This document shows, piece after piece, positions 1 through 7,430 of a stretch of DNA of 16,162 nucleotides. Where the stretch lies: the NCBI GenBank assembly GCA_002385465.1, contig DGDN01000043.1, positions 77,025 to 93,186 of the forward strand, written 5' to 3'. Within the stretch, counting starts at the first letter, position 1; the number at the start of each line of letters is the position of its first letter. The position numbers were made by a program, and so were the translations under genes. The notes under the pieces are model-generated. The model ran no database searches and had not been told where the DNA came from. It saw only the letters and a list, made by a program, of their open reading frames with translations. The DNA is from Candidatus Fermentithermobacillaceae bacterium UBA3951 (GTDB taxonomy: Bacteria > Bacillota > Sulfobacillia > Fermentithermobacillales > Fermentithermobacillaceae).

Positions 1-293
1 GCGGAGATCACGCCGTCCACCGGACATCTCGCGGCGCGCCTATCGAAGAACTCAGACCTGGCGGCAAGCGTTTCGCCTGCTTTGACGTGGTCCCCCACCT
101 TCTTGACCATTCGATTGGGAAGGTCACGACGCTCGATACCGAGCGTCGAAGAGACGTTCACCCTTGCCATCCTTCCGGGCAATGCCTCAATCTTAGCAAC
201 GACAGTCTCCGGCTCGACGCGGTCTCCTCTCGAGACAACGATGCGGGTCGACGCAGGGATCTGACGGAAATATGTGAGACGTTCCGGTTTCAC
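1..293 (-). CDS. Hypothetical protein, barrel-sandwich-like, partial (C-terminus off the window)
   Basis: The 97 residues visible begin at a GTG that overlaps the TGA of the preceding glmL-like gene in a GTGA junction, with AGGTGA six bases upstream, so translation is probably coupled. The visible part has two short basic/valine-rich repeats, VVSRGDRVEPETVVAKIE (about residues 19-36) and MVKKVGDHVKAGETLA (about 62-77), followed by CPVDGVIS (90-97). Patterns of the type 'v.kGd.V..Gd.la' and 'sPvdGvI' are typical of barrel-sandwich (biotinyl/lipoyl, RnfC-like) folds, but no lipoylation or biotinylation lysine is visible. The coupling suggests it works with the GlmL-like protein. Function is unknown, and the 3' end lies outside the window. 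Confidence 0.75.
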   Translation of the reverse strand, partial: MKPERLTYFRQIPASTRIVVSRGDRVEPETVVAKIEALPGRMARVNVSSTLGIERRDLPNRMVKKVGDHVKAGETLAARSEFFDRRAARCPVDGVIS

Positions 294-2107
294 TCCCGGT
301 CACCTGCCTTCGCCGCATCTCCCACTAGGTCATAGGCCCCGATCTGAGTAGCCCACTTGGCATTCGCTTGCGCCCTTTCGTCAGCGTCTTCCGGCAATCG
401 TATAGGCCGGCCCCTGGCATCGACTATGACTCCCACGGTCCCGCCTGTGGAGTCGAACTCAAGGCGCCTCATCCCCTTGAAGCGCGTCTGGCCAAGGGGC
501 TCTACCTCCACTTTGGCCTTCTCCCCTTGCGGCAGGGGGATCACCCGTATGTCTCCTGAGTTCACAAGCGCAGTCACCCTCTCCCCCTTGGCGGTAAGGC
601 TCACCGAAACCGCCGGTTGCCCCGGAGTCCCAACCACTGCCGGCGCAATGACCGGGCCCAGCGGGACAAGGCAGTCCCTCTCAAGGACATTGAGCGCAGC
701 CTCGGGGTCCACACTGGAGAGCACGCCCAGGTGCGGCATCATGAACACGCTGTCAACGGCGAGGAACGTTCTTCCTTCAGGCTGCAAGGCGTTGAGAAGC
801 ATGAGTGCTGCCTGGTTCCGTCTCGGGGCGTGGGAAAGCACGCCACCAGAACCTATGAAGAGGCCTATTTCGGAGACGTCAACCGCTTCGGACACCTTAT
901 CCTGAGTTCCGGCGCGCCCTTCGGCGAAGTACCGGCTGGTGGTGAAAGATGCGTCTTTCGGGAGGAGAACGGCCACCTCTTTATGCTGAGAGAACGCGAG
1001 CCTTATCGCCTCCGTGGCCAGCGCCTGTTCGATCTGAAGGTCTTCCTGGCTGGCGGGAAGCGTTGTCGGGTGGATCAGTTTGGTCAAAATCCGGTCCGCA
1101 ACCCGGTAGGGAGACACGTTAAACGATAGCCACCTTACTATGTTCTCTAGACCTGCTTCAACGAGGACGTTGCCCGAGGAGTAACTCATTCCGAGGTTGG
1201 CGCTCACCGAGCGGAAGAACGTGCCGTTAATGACCGAGAACACGTCGGTGGTCGCGCCCCCAATGTCTATGCCGAGTATGTTCATGCCTTGGCGATCCGC
1301 GACGAGTTCCATGATGCACCCGACGGCAGCCGGGGTGGGAAGTATGTCCTCATCAACCCAAGTGATCAGTTCTCCGTAGCCCGGTGCTTGCTGCATTACG
1401 TGTGACATGAAGAGCTCGTGGATGGCTCTTCTCGCCGGTCCAAGTACTTCTCTGTGAAGAGCGGGACGCAGGTTATCCACTACCGTGAGGTCGTAGAGGT
1501 CTGAAAGAGTATCCCTCACGGTATCGGCCGCATCTTTGTTTCCCGCGTATATCACCGGGATCCGGAAACCGCTTCCGAAACGAGGACTAGGCTTGGCGGC
1601 GTTTAGGACGTCACAGACCTCGAGAACATACTGGGTGTTGCCGCCATCCAGACCTCCCGCAATTAGCACCATGTCGGGTCTGCAGCTTCGGACGGCATCC
1701 ATTTTCACAAAACCTTGCCTGCCGTCATCGGTCGCCATGACATCCAAGAGGATCGCCCCGCCTCCCAGGGCTGCCCGGCGGGCGCTGTCGGCGGTGACGC
1801 TCTTAGTCAATCCGTAGACAAGTATCTGGAGGCCGCCTCCCGCGCTGGAAGTGGAAAGGTACCGGTATTGCCTGCGTGCCCCTTCACCCGCCTTCCTGCA
1901 TACTTCGGACACGAGTTCGCACCCGACTATCTCTGCGAGCTTGCGGAGGGCGCTCCTCACCCCTACAGTAACATCTTCAAACGGTTTCTCCACGGTCGTA
2001 GGGGCCTCGGCCCTCCCGATGAGGCGCGCTTCTTTCCCCTCCGGCCCTATGAGGAGGGCCTTAGTTGTGGTACTGCCGACATCGGTAATCACATATGCCG
2101 GTGGCAT
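290..2107 (-). CDS. glmL: GlmL/MutL-family actin-fold ATPase (glutamate mutase accessory-type)
   Basis: The 605-residue product belongs to the acetate kinase/Hsc70/actin ATPase superfamily in its MutL/GlmL branch. These proteins accompany B12-dependent carbon-skeleton or amino mutases and probably help reactivate them. Visible motifs are phosphate-1 DVGSTTTKALLIG near residue 9, a GGLDGGNT loop near 152, YAGNKDAADT near 188, WVDEDILPTPAAV near 250, phosphate-2 DIGGATTDVFSV near 281, and the adenosine motif LFIGSGGVLSH near 416. The ATG at 2107 is preferred because AGGAGG lies seven bases upstream; a longer reading from TTG at 2128 would contain that site. At about 600 residues it is longer than the roughly 460-residue clostridial GlmL and matches the long variant in other anaerobes. 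No mutase gene is in the window, so the partner is unknown. The next gene overlaps its stop codon. Confidence 0.9.
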   Translation of the reverse strand: MPPAYVITDVGSTTTKALLIGPEGKEARLIGRAEAPTTVEKPFEDVTVGVRSALRKLAEIVGCELVSEVCRKAGEGARRQYRYLSTSSAGGGLQILVYGLTKSVTADSARRAALGGGAILLDVMATDDGRQGFVKMDAVRSCRPDMVLIAGGLDGGNTQYVLEVCDVLNAAKPSPRFGSGFRIPVIYAGNKDAADTVRDTLSDLYDLTVVDNLRPALHREVLGPARRAIHELFMSHVMQQAPGYGELITWVDEDILPTPAAVGCIMELVADRQGMNILGIDIGGATTDVFSVINGTFFRSVSANLGMSYSSGNVLVEAGLENIVRWLSFNVSPYRVADRILTKLIHPTTLPASQEDLQIEQALATEAIRLAFSQHKEVAVLLPKDASFTTSRYFAEGRAGTQDKVSEAVDVSEIGLFIGSGGVLSHAPRRNQAALMLLNALQPEGRTFLAVDSVFMMPHLGVLSSVDPEAALNVLERDCLVPLGPVIAPAVVGTPGQPAVSVSLTAKGERVTALVNSGDIRVIPLPQGEKAKVEVEPLGQTRFKGMRRLEFDSTGGTVGVIVDARGRPIRLPEDADERAQANAKWATQIGAYDLVGDAAKAGDRE

Positions 2108-2280
2108 GGCATCGCCTCCTGCAAACAAGCACTGACGAATAGGGGATACCTGCGGGATGAATTCGATGATGTGGCGTAGGGCGCAGCCGCTAATGCTTTG
2201 TCACTCAAGGGATTATTCGTGTAGCAGCAAGATGATTCCTTTTCTGCGTGCCGAACTGAAGCGCTGGCGCTGAGTGGACA

Positions 2281-2409
2281 CTAGCTCGGGTTAGCTATGA
2301 CTACTCTGTTTCCATCCCTGAGAATGCGGACAACCTCGGCGTTTCGCATATCAAGGCCTTCCGGAACCTCGTGGCTCACCACAATCACAATCTTGTCTAC
2401 CGAAGCCAC
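2281..2409 (-). CDS. Candidate small ORF, 42 aa, possibly a gene remnant
   Basis: A GTG-started frame encodes 42 residues that look protein-like: KIVIVVSHEVPEG in the first half, then EVVRILRDGNRVVIANPS to the stop. It alternates hydrophobic and charged residues as beta-alpha-beta segments do. AGGA lies ten bases before the GTG, and an in-frame TAG sits just upstream of that. It matches no family I recognise. It could be a real small protein, the surviving tail of a decayed gene, or chance. Confidence 0.3.
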   Translation of the reverse strand: MASVDKIVIVVSHEVPEGLDMRNAEVVRILRDGNRVVIANPS

Positions 2410-2487
2410 ATTGATCTGTTCCTACTTCAGAGTAATAATGACGACTTAAGGCCGGTTAAAGACCCTCGGTATTAACTTTTGTAGATT

Positions 2488-2513
2488 CTCTTGCCAACCC
2501 AAACTGACAAGAG
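2488..2513 (-). terminator. Weak hairpin downstream of the first propeller gene
   Basis: CTCTTG and CAAGAG can pair, extended by a wobble and one more pair, around a loop of about ten bases. It lies directly after the stop of the minus-strand gene ending at 2518. No U-run follows, so it is only a possible terminator. Confidence 0.25.
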
Positions 2514-2517
2514 CCCT

Positions 2518-3885
2518 CTATCCCGTGATCCGGTACATGGCCAGCCTAATTCCTTGGGTGGACCTGTGTCTCGCTAACACGTACTTCCCAGAAGGAGACA
2601 CGCTACAAGATATCACCTCTGGAAGCAGGGCCCTTTGTGTGTTAACAGTTCCTCCGGACAGTTTGAATACGTACAACTCATTTAGACCCGGTCTCTCACT
2701 GCGGGAAAGCGCTAATACCAGCGGATCATCGTATTCCTGAATCACCTTCTCCAGTTCATCAACATGAAAAAGCGTTTCACCGGCGGCATCAAACACGGTG
2801 AGCGACGCTCTTATGTTCCTTTGGCCCGAATAACCCGGAGTGTACACGACCATAAACAGGCCTTCGGGAGTGGAGCCCGCTACTCTGGAAGAAACCTCCC
2901 CTGAAGTTGACCCCCTGAGCGTCTCCGTCCATAAGACCCGTCCCTCCCGGGTTACAACCGATACAGAACCATCATCAGAAAGAGCCACTATGCCTTCCAC
3001 GTAGTGGCGCACATCTCTCAGCCGCTTGTCGGGCAAGATATCTCGCAAGTTCAGAGACTGCCTGATTGCGCCGTCATTCAGATCGTAATAGACGATTCCT
3101 GTGATCGCGTCATCCTGGTGCTCGAGGGCCATGAGCAATCTCTCACTACCGGACCCCTCTATCGCTATTGAGGCGCCGTCAATAATGTCTTCCGGGCGCT
3201 GCGCGTTCGGTATGTCGAAAACAGAAAGCGTGGAGCCGGTCTTGGTGTCAAGCACCTCTACCCTGGTTTCGGCCGCCTCATACCTCTCGGCCACTTCGGA
3301 GGCATATTCCAGACCCCTATACCCATCAGCCGAAGCGATTCCTTCTAACAAGCGTGGGTCCTTGCCGTAGCAAACAACTAAAGACTCATCCACGTGTGCG
3401 ATTCCAATGCTGGCAGGCCCCGGAGTTTCCCAAACCGTCCTACCTTGGCGGTCTATGAGCTTCAGAAGCGATTCGAACCTAATTCGCTGGCCTTGGTACC
3501 ACGACCCGCGATCTTTAGGAACGAATCCTTCAGCCTGGTCGAGAGCAAGCCACCCCTTTTCCAGTGGCCAATGCAGGAGAGGCTCGAGCGTGCCATATCG
3601 ACCAGGAATCTGAAACAAATCAAGTTCCCCGGCCTTTTTGCCTTGAGCATCAATGATTTCCAGCGGATAAACAATCCCGTGTTCAGTCGCGCGCCTTATC
3701 CATGCATCTCCGTTATCCCTGGCTTCGGCCAACCAGAGAGGCATTTTGGCTGGTACCGTAATCTCCCACACAGGCGACAGGGTCGTTTCAACCGGCTTAG
3801 GTGTACATGCGGCTGAGACAACCGAGAAGACCGCAACGACCCACACGAGAAACCACACCCTGGCCGTGGAGATACTCTTAACCAT
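2518..3885 (-). CDS. Secreted/lipoprotein beta-propeller-like protein, paralog A
   Basis: The 455-residue product starts with a basic N-terminus, a hydrophobic stretch (about residues 9-23) and SAAC with Cys27, followed by TPKP. This fits a lipoprotein signal, although the residue at -3 is Ser rather than the usual Leu. The rest is a series of short beta-rich segments such as VVTREGRVLWTETL, RVEVLDTKTGS and SVSPSGKYVLARH, which resemble PQQ/WD40-type propeller blades. No catalytic motif was recognised. GGAGG ten bases upstream supports the ATG at 3885. It is clearly homologous to the next gene upstream (4021-5364), for example PDKRL.DV.HY and VALSDDGSVSV in both, so the pair arose by tandem duplication. 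A surface-anchored scaffold or sensor is possible; the function is unknown. Confidence 0.8.
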   Translation of the reverse strand: MVKSISTARVWFLVWVVAVFSVVSAACTPKPVETTLSPVWEITVPAKMPLWLAEARDNGDAWIRRATEHGIVYPLEIIDAQGKKAGELDLFQIPGRYGTLEPLLHWPLEKGWLALDQAEGFVPKDRGSWYQGQRIRFESLLKLIDRQGRTVWETPGPASIGIAHVDESLVVCYGKDPRLLEGIASADGYRGLEYASEVAERYEAAETRVEVLDTKTGSTLSVFDIPNAQRPEDIIDGASIAIEGSGSERLLMALEHQDDAITGIVYYDLNDGAIRQSLNLRDILPDKRLRDVRHYVEGIVALSDDGSVSVVTREGRVLWTETLRGSTSGEVSSRVAGSTPEGLFMVVYTPGYSGQRNIRASLTVFDAAGETLFHVDELEKVIQEYDDPLVLALSRSERPGLNELYVFKLSGGTVNTQRALLPEVISCSVSPSGKYVLARHRSTQGIRLAMYRITG

Positions 3886-3905
3886 TCCAAGTGGACCTCC
3901 TCTCC

Positions 3906-4001
3906 TCAGGTTTCAAAGGATGGGGTCGGTCTCTTAGCAGGACGCTGCCGCAGTGCCGGGTTCGGTTCATCCTCGACGGTTTTTCGAATCTCATTCCCCA
4001 T
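3906..4001 (-). CDS. Candidate 31-aa leader ORF before propeller paralog A
   Basis: An ATG frame of 31 codons with AGAGGG four bases upstream sits in the 135-base gap between the two propeller genes and ends 20 bases before the ATG of paralog A. The product is highly charged and contains PNPALRQRPAKRPTP. In the matching leader of paralog B the same frame reads LNPILQQHLAKRQTP and continues into the gene, but it is closed upstream by a TAA. This could be a small leader peptide or a side effect of a conserved leader. Confidence 0.25.
   Translation of the reverse strand: MGNEIRKTVEDEPNPALRQRPAKRPTPSFET
3918..3972 (-). repeat. Conserved leader copy before paralog A
   Basis: This segment matches 5393-5450 upstream of the second propeller gene at an equivalent distance. 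Shared blocks include GGATGGGGT, GTCTCTT, CGGGTTC and TTCATCC (plus-strand reading). In the roughly 37 bases after GTCTCTT there are nine differences, all transitions. It was duplicated along with the gene. Confidence 0.7.
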
Positions 4002-4020
4002 GCGACCCTCTACCCCGCTG

Positions 4021-5364
4021 TTACCGGTCCTCCAGTTTGTACGTGGCCACCTTCACTCCTCCTTCGGGAGACGAATGCTGCGCTAATACATACGTCCCCG
4101 AGGGAGACACCCTGTACAATTCTACCTCTGGGAGGAGAGCCCTCGAGACCTTGGCGGTCCCTCCTGACAAGTCAAAGACGTATAGCGCGTCTTCACCGGT
4201 CCTGCCGCTGCTACTAAGGGCAAAAGCCCGCGGAGAAGCGCCGGCGAGCGCGACTCTGCGTAGCCCACCAACATGCAGGATCACATCGCCCTTCGTATCA
4301 AACACTGCGACTGACGATGTGCGCACTTCCCAACTGGGAAAGTATTCGACCATAAGGAGGCCCTCGGCAGTAGAACAGACAACACCGGAGATACTCAACC
4401 CTCTCTTTGTCCATAGGACCCGTCCCTCAAGGGTCAAGACGGATACCGAACCGTCATCAGAAAGGGCCACCAAGCCTTCCCGGTAGTGATGGACGTCTTC
4501 CACCCGCTTGTCGGGCAAGATCCCCCTCAGATCCACCGAATGCTTGATCGAGCCGTCTTCCAGGTCGTAATAGATGATCTTCGAGATCGCATCTTCCCGG
4601 TACTCAAGTGCCGAAAGCAGTCTCTTGCCCTCAGGCCCATCTCCGGTGATCATCCCGGCGGCAATAAGCTCGTCTGGGAATTGCGTGTTGGGGATATCGA
4701 AACTCGACCTCTCGGAGCCTGTCTTCGTATCAAGAACGACTATCCGGTTGTCTCTTGCTTCGTACTTCTCATTCACCAGAGAATCGTATTGCGGACCTCG
4801 CCTTTCCAGAGTAACCTCATCCAAGATACTCGGGTCTTTCCCTTGACATATAATGATGGATTCATCCACGTAGTGAAGAGAAGCGTTGGCCGGCCCCTGA
4901 GTCTCCCAACGGGTCTCTCCCTTTTCATCTATGAGCTTCACTAACGATTCAAAAGCAATTCTCCAGCTGGAATATCCTGACTCGTGAGCTCTTGTAACAT
5001 ACCCTATCGCATGGTCAACGGCCACCCATCCCCCCTCCAGAGGCCGGGATAGCTCGGGCGAAAGGATATCGTAGCGCGCCTCAGTCCCAGCCCAGTCCAC
5101 CTCTTTTATCGTCTGGCCGCGAGAGTCGATGTGTCTTAGCGGGTCCAGGACCCCAGCAGCAAGTTCTGGCCGGCGGCGGATCCATGCTTCCCCGTTATCA
5201 CCGACCCACCAGAGCTGCACAGGCCCGGGCACCTCAATCTCCCATACGAGTGAGATACTCGTCTCATCCGGCTTAGGTGCGCATGCGGCACAAGTAATGA
5301 GCAGTATCGTAATGACCCGTATGAGGAACCGGCGCCTCCTCACCGGCATGCTACTACTCACCAT
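4021..5364 (-). CDS. Secreted/lipoprotein beta-propeller-like protein, paralog B
   Basis: The 447-residue paralog of the downstream gene starts with MVSSSMPVRRRRF, a hydrophobic stretch (about residues 13-23) and CAAC with Cys28, followed by APKP, so it is probably exported and perhaps lipid-anchored. The ATG at 5364 is chosen because GGAGG lies nine bases upstream; the frame extends further back to a TTG at 5442, but that part is leader. The body has the same blade-like segments as paralog A: VVLDTKTGS, VALSDDGSVSV, LEGRVLWTK and RVSPSGTYVLAQH. No enzyme motif was recognised. The shared N-terminal pattern APKP/TPKP-x-ET and the shared leader point to tandem duplication. The role is unknown. 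Confidence 0.8.
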   Translation of the reverse strand: MVSSSMPVRRRRFLIRVITILLITCAACAPKPDETSISLVWEIEVPGPVQLWWVGDNGEAWIRRRPELAAGVLDPLRHIDSRGQTIKEVDWAGTEARYDILSPELSRPLEGGWVAVDHAIGYVTRAHESGYSSWRIAFESLVKLIDEKGETRWETQGPANASLHYVDESIIICQGKDPSILDEVTLERRGPQYDSLVNEKYEARDNRIVVLDTKTGSERSSFDIPNTQFPDELIAAGMITGDGPEGKRLLSALEYREDAISKIIYYDLEDGSIKHSVDLRGILPDKRVEDVHHYREGLVALSDDGSVSVLTLEGRVLWTKRGLSISGVVCSTAEGLLMVEYFPSWEVRTSSVAVFDTKGDVILHVGGLRRVALAGASPRAFALSSSGRTGEDALYVFDLSGGTAKVSRALLPEVELYRVSPSGTYVLAQHSSPEGGVKVATYKLEDR

Positions 5365-5392
5365 GGCAAACCACCTCCGATCCTCATACTTG

Positions 5393-5450
5393 GGATGGGG
5401 TGTCTGTCTCTTGGCAAGATGCTGTTGCAGTATCGGGTTCAATTCATCCC
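5393..5450 (-). repeat. Conserved leader copy before paralog B
   Basis: This is the second copy of the leader at 3918-3972, with a two-base length difference near its gene-proximal end. It lies upstream of the Shine-Dalgarno of the propeller gene starting at 5364. Confidence 0.7.
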
Positions 5451-5580
5451 TGGAGGGTTATTCCATACTAACCTTACATGATTTGACTCTGAGTGCCAGT
5501 CTAGGGTTCCACACTTTGAACAACCGCATAGGGGTTATCCTCTGTGTGCCGCTGAAATCGGATGAGCGTCACGGATGCAC

Positions 5581-5930
5581 CGACCAAATCGGACCGTTCT
5601 TTTCGATAGACCGAGAAAACCAAGCGATCATCTTCCGATGGGTCGACCAAATCCGACCCTTCTCTTCGATAGACCGAGAAAACCAAGCGATCATCTTCTG
5701 ATAGGTCGACCAAGTCGGACCATCGTCCGTGAAACCCCGAAGGAATCGGCCGACCGCCTGCAATAGACCGATGAAACCGAATAGCCATCCGTAACAAACC
5801 GGAAAAACCGATGGTTACCTCGGACATACCGGCCAAATCGGTCGTTCAATGAGACTAGGCGGAGGAAATTGGACGATCCTTCAGGATAGGCTGGTAAGAC
5901 CGAGCAGTCACAGAACATAACCCGAAAGAC
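5581..5930. repeat. 63-bp tandem repeat inside a degenerate repeat array
   Basis: Positions 5581-5643 and 5644-5706 are two 63-base copies differing at only a handful of positions. Both contain CGACCAAATC, TTCGATAGACCGAGAAAACC and AAGCGATCATCTTC. A third copy begins at 5707 (CGACCAAGTCGGACC) and decays. Related words (AGACCGATGAAACCGA, ACCGGAAAAACCGA, ACCGGCCAAATCGG) recur to about 5930. There is no constant-repeat/variable-spacer structure, so it is not a CRISPR array. The function is unknown; it could be a decayed mini-satellite, a regulatory multimer or an RNA-level element. Confidence 0.75.
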
Positions 5931-5937
5931 GTTAACG

Positions 5938-5952
5938 AGCGTTGAAAACGCT
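5938..5952. other. Small perfect inverted repeat
   Basis: AGCGTT-GAA-AACGCT forms a 6-bp stem with a 3-base loop at the edge of the repeat array. It could be a hairpin; no U-run follows. Confidence 0.3.
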
Positions 5953-5999
5953 GCGTGAACCAGCTGTCACGAAGTCATAGGTCCGCAATTTCAACACTT

Positions 6000-6020
6000 A
6001 AGGAGCCCCTCGGGCTCCTT
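6000..6020 (-). terminator. Strong hairpin downstream of the permease operon
   Basis: AAGGAGCCC-CTC-GGGCTCCTT is a perfect 9-bp stem with a 3-base loop, 130 bases beyond the stop of the permease gene on minus. The following bases are not U-rich on either strand. It may be a Rho-independent-like stop or 3'-end stabiliser for the operon. A second GGGGCTCC at 6052-6059 could compete for pairing with 6002-6009. Confidence 0.45.
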
Positions 6021-6149
6021 CCTGCGCATGGCTCTTGGAGGATGTCCCGAAGGGGCTCCGGCATGGCCCACAGCCACGGACAGTCGCTAGTCGGTAGGCT
6101 GTTCGCTATTACACCGTTCCCTGGACCTGAAGATACTGTGTTACCTTCA

Positions 6150-7412
6150 TCACGGCACCTTGAGCACTGTGAAGAACAGCCAGCTCACAACTGCTCCCAC
6201 GACCGACATAGACAGGCCCCAGATGAGCATGTCTCTGAACAGCTTCGTCTTGTCTGTCTTCGGCCCTGCCTGGGCAATAAACACCGCTCCCGTGGTGGAA
6301 AGGGGGCTCAGGTCGGTAAGGTGACCGGCTACCACGATGGTCGAGACGAGCGCCAGGAGTTCCGTAGAACCGACCTTTTCAAGGAGCGTCGGCGCCAGCG
6401 GCAAGAACGCCGGCAGGATGACGCCGGAGGTGCTCGCGTACGCCGAGATGAGGGCCGCGATGAAGCCCACCACAAGCGTCACGGTATACGGCGTGGAGAA
6501 CCTGGCCATGATGTCCGCGAATAGATCCATTCCGCCAATCTTTGACATCAAGGTGACCAGCACCGTAACACCCGTAACCATGAGGATGGTACCCCAAGGC
6601 ATCGCCTTGATCGCCTTGCCTTCATCCGCCACTTTGAGGAGCGATAGGAGCGCACCGATGGCGAACGCCCCGAGACCGACATCAACCCTAAAGATAATGA
6701 CAGCGAGAATAAGCACGAAGATACCTGCGATTGTAAGTTTCTGGTTCCGGTCGAACGCCTCAACCTGGATATTGGCCAAGGCTTCGCTCTCGGCGGTTCC
6801 GCTTTTCTTCCAAAGCTTGAGCCCTCCGTAGAGGATGTAGGCCAAGAGTGAAACGGCCACGTGCGTTGCCAGCATGTTCATCCAGAGGACTACGCTGACG
6901 TCCGTGAGTCCCATCCCGTCAAGGATCCCTTTGGCGATGACACCCGTCGGAGCGATGGGAGACATGGCCCCCGCCTGCGCCCCATTACCGACCACCAAGG
7001 CCATGAGGAGCGGAGAAATACCGACTTCCTCCGCAAGCAGCATGACGGGTGATGCGAGGAGAGCCGATATGGCAATGTGACCCGGACCGATTGAAGCCAG
7101 TATGAATGCAGTGAAAAAGAGTACGATGGGAAGCAGGGCCACTCTACCGCGAACACTTTTTATCGCATACCTGGTTATTTTCTCGAGAGTCCCGTTAACT
7201 TGAGCCAGTCCGAACAAGTAGGTGACCCCGGCCAGCGTGATAAAGAGGCTGGTAGGGTAGCCCTTGATGATATCGGCAACCTTCATACCGCCGAGGTAGT
7301 GCCCGACCACAAGCGACAACCCAAGCGCAAGAGTACCGATGTTCCTGTTCGTGACTATGCTAACGACAACCGCGATTACCAGAGCCACGAGGGAAATGAC
7401 CGCTAGATCCAC
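6150..7412 (-). CDS. MatC/SLC13-like dicarboxylate permease (ion transporter superfamily)
   Basis: The 420-residue integral membrane protein has about 11-12 hydrophobic helices and hardly any soluble part except a loop near residues 200-225. The N-terminus is like MatC_N dicarboxylate carriers. Two similar hairpin motifs, SPIAPTGVIAKG (about 151-162) and SPLSTTGAVFIAQAG (about 369-383), mark the inverted-repeat architecture of the ion transporter superfamily (SLC13, ArsB, GntP relatives). It probably imports an organic acid, perhaps with Na+ or H+. The GTG at 7412 is supported by GGAGGG six bases upstream. The gene starts 18 bases after the aminotransferase stop, so it is the last gene of the sigma-54-controlled operon and most likely brings in that pathway's substrate. 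The exact substrate cannot be read from sequence. Confidence 0.85.
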   Translation of the reverse strand: MDLAVISLVALVIAVVVSIVTNRNIGTLALGLSLVVGHYLGGMKVADIIKGYPTSLFITLAGVTYLFGLAQVNGTLEKITRYAIKSVRGRVALLPIVLFFTAFILASIGPGHIAISALLASPVMLLAEEVGISPLLMALVVGNGAQAGAMSPIAPTGVIAKGILDGMGLTDVSVVLWMNMLATHVAVSLLAYILYGGLKLWKKSGTAESEALANIQVEAFDRNQKLTIAGIFVLILAVIIFRVDVGLGAFAIGALLSLLKVADEGKAIKAMPWGTILMVTGVTVLVTLMSKIGGMDLFADIMARFSTPYTVTLVVGFIAALISAYASTSGVILPAFLPLAPTLLEKVGSTELLALVSTIVVAGHLTDLSPLSTTGAVFIAQAGPKTDKTKLFRDMLIWGLSMSVVGAVVSWLFFTVLKVP

Positions 7413-7430
7413 CTTTGTCCCTCCCTGCGA

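Larger units (their letters stand above)
2108..2517. other. Intergenic gap upstream of the glmL-like gene
   Basis: These 410 bases separate the beta-propeller gene from the glmL-like gene, both on minus. They hold a candidate 42-codon minus-strand ORF (2281-2409) and a weak hairpin (2488-2513). No RNA gene, mobile element or convincing promoter was recognised in the remainder. Confidence 0.5.
5365..6149. other. Long intergenic region with repeats and hairpins
   Basis: These 785 bases between paralog B and the permease gene hold the paralog B leader (5393-5450), a degenerate GACC/ACCGA-rich repeat array (about 5575-5930) and hairpins at 5938-5952 and 6000-6020. Open frames here exist on both strands because the repeat period is a multiple of three. 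None has a supported start or a recognisable product. Confidence 0.6.

Noticed and set aside
617..1129. 170-codon plus-strand frame within the glmL-like gene
   Set aside because: It is antisense to well-defined actin-fold motifs and is a shadow of codon bias in a GC-rich gene.
5581..5706. Possible CRISPR-like repeat
   Set aside because: The two units are contiguous and similar along their whole length, with no variable spacers and no cas genes.
5501..5836. 111-codon minus-strand frame with repeated SEDDRLVFSVYR
   Set aside because: The peptide repeat is just the 63-bp DNA repeat read in frame; frames on the other strand are equally open and no start site is supported.
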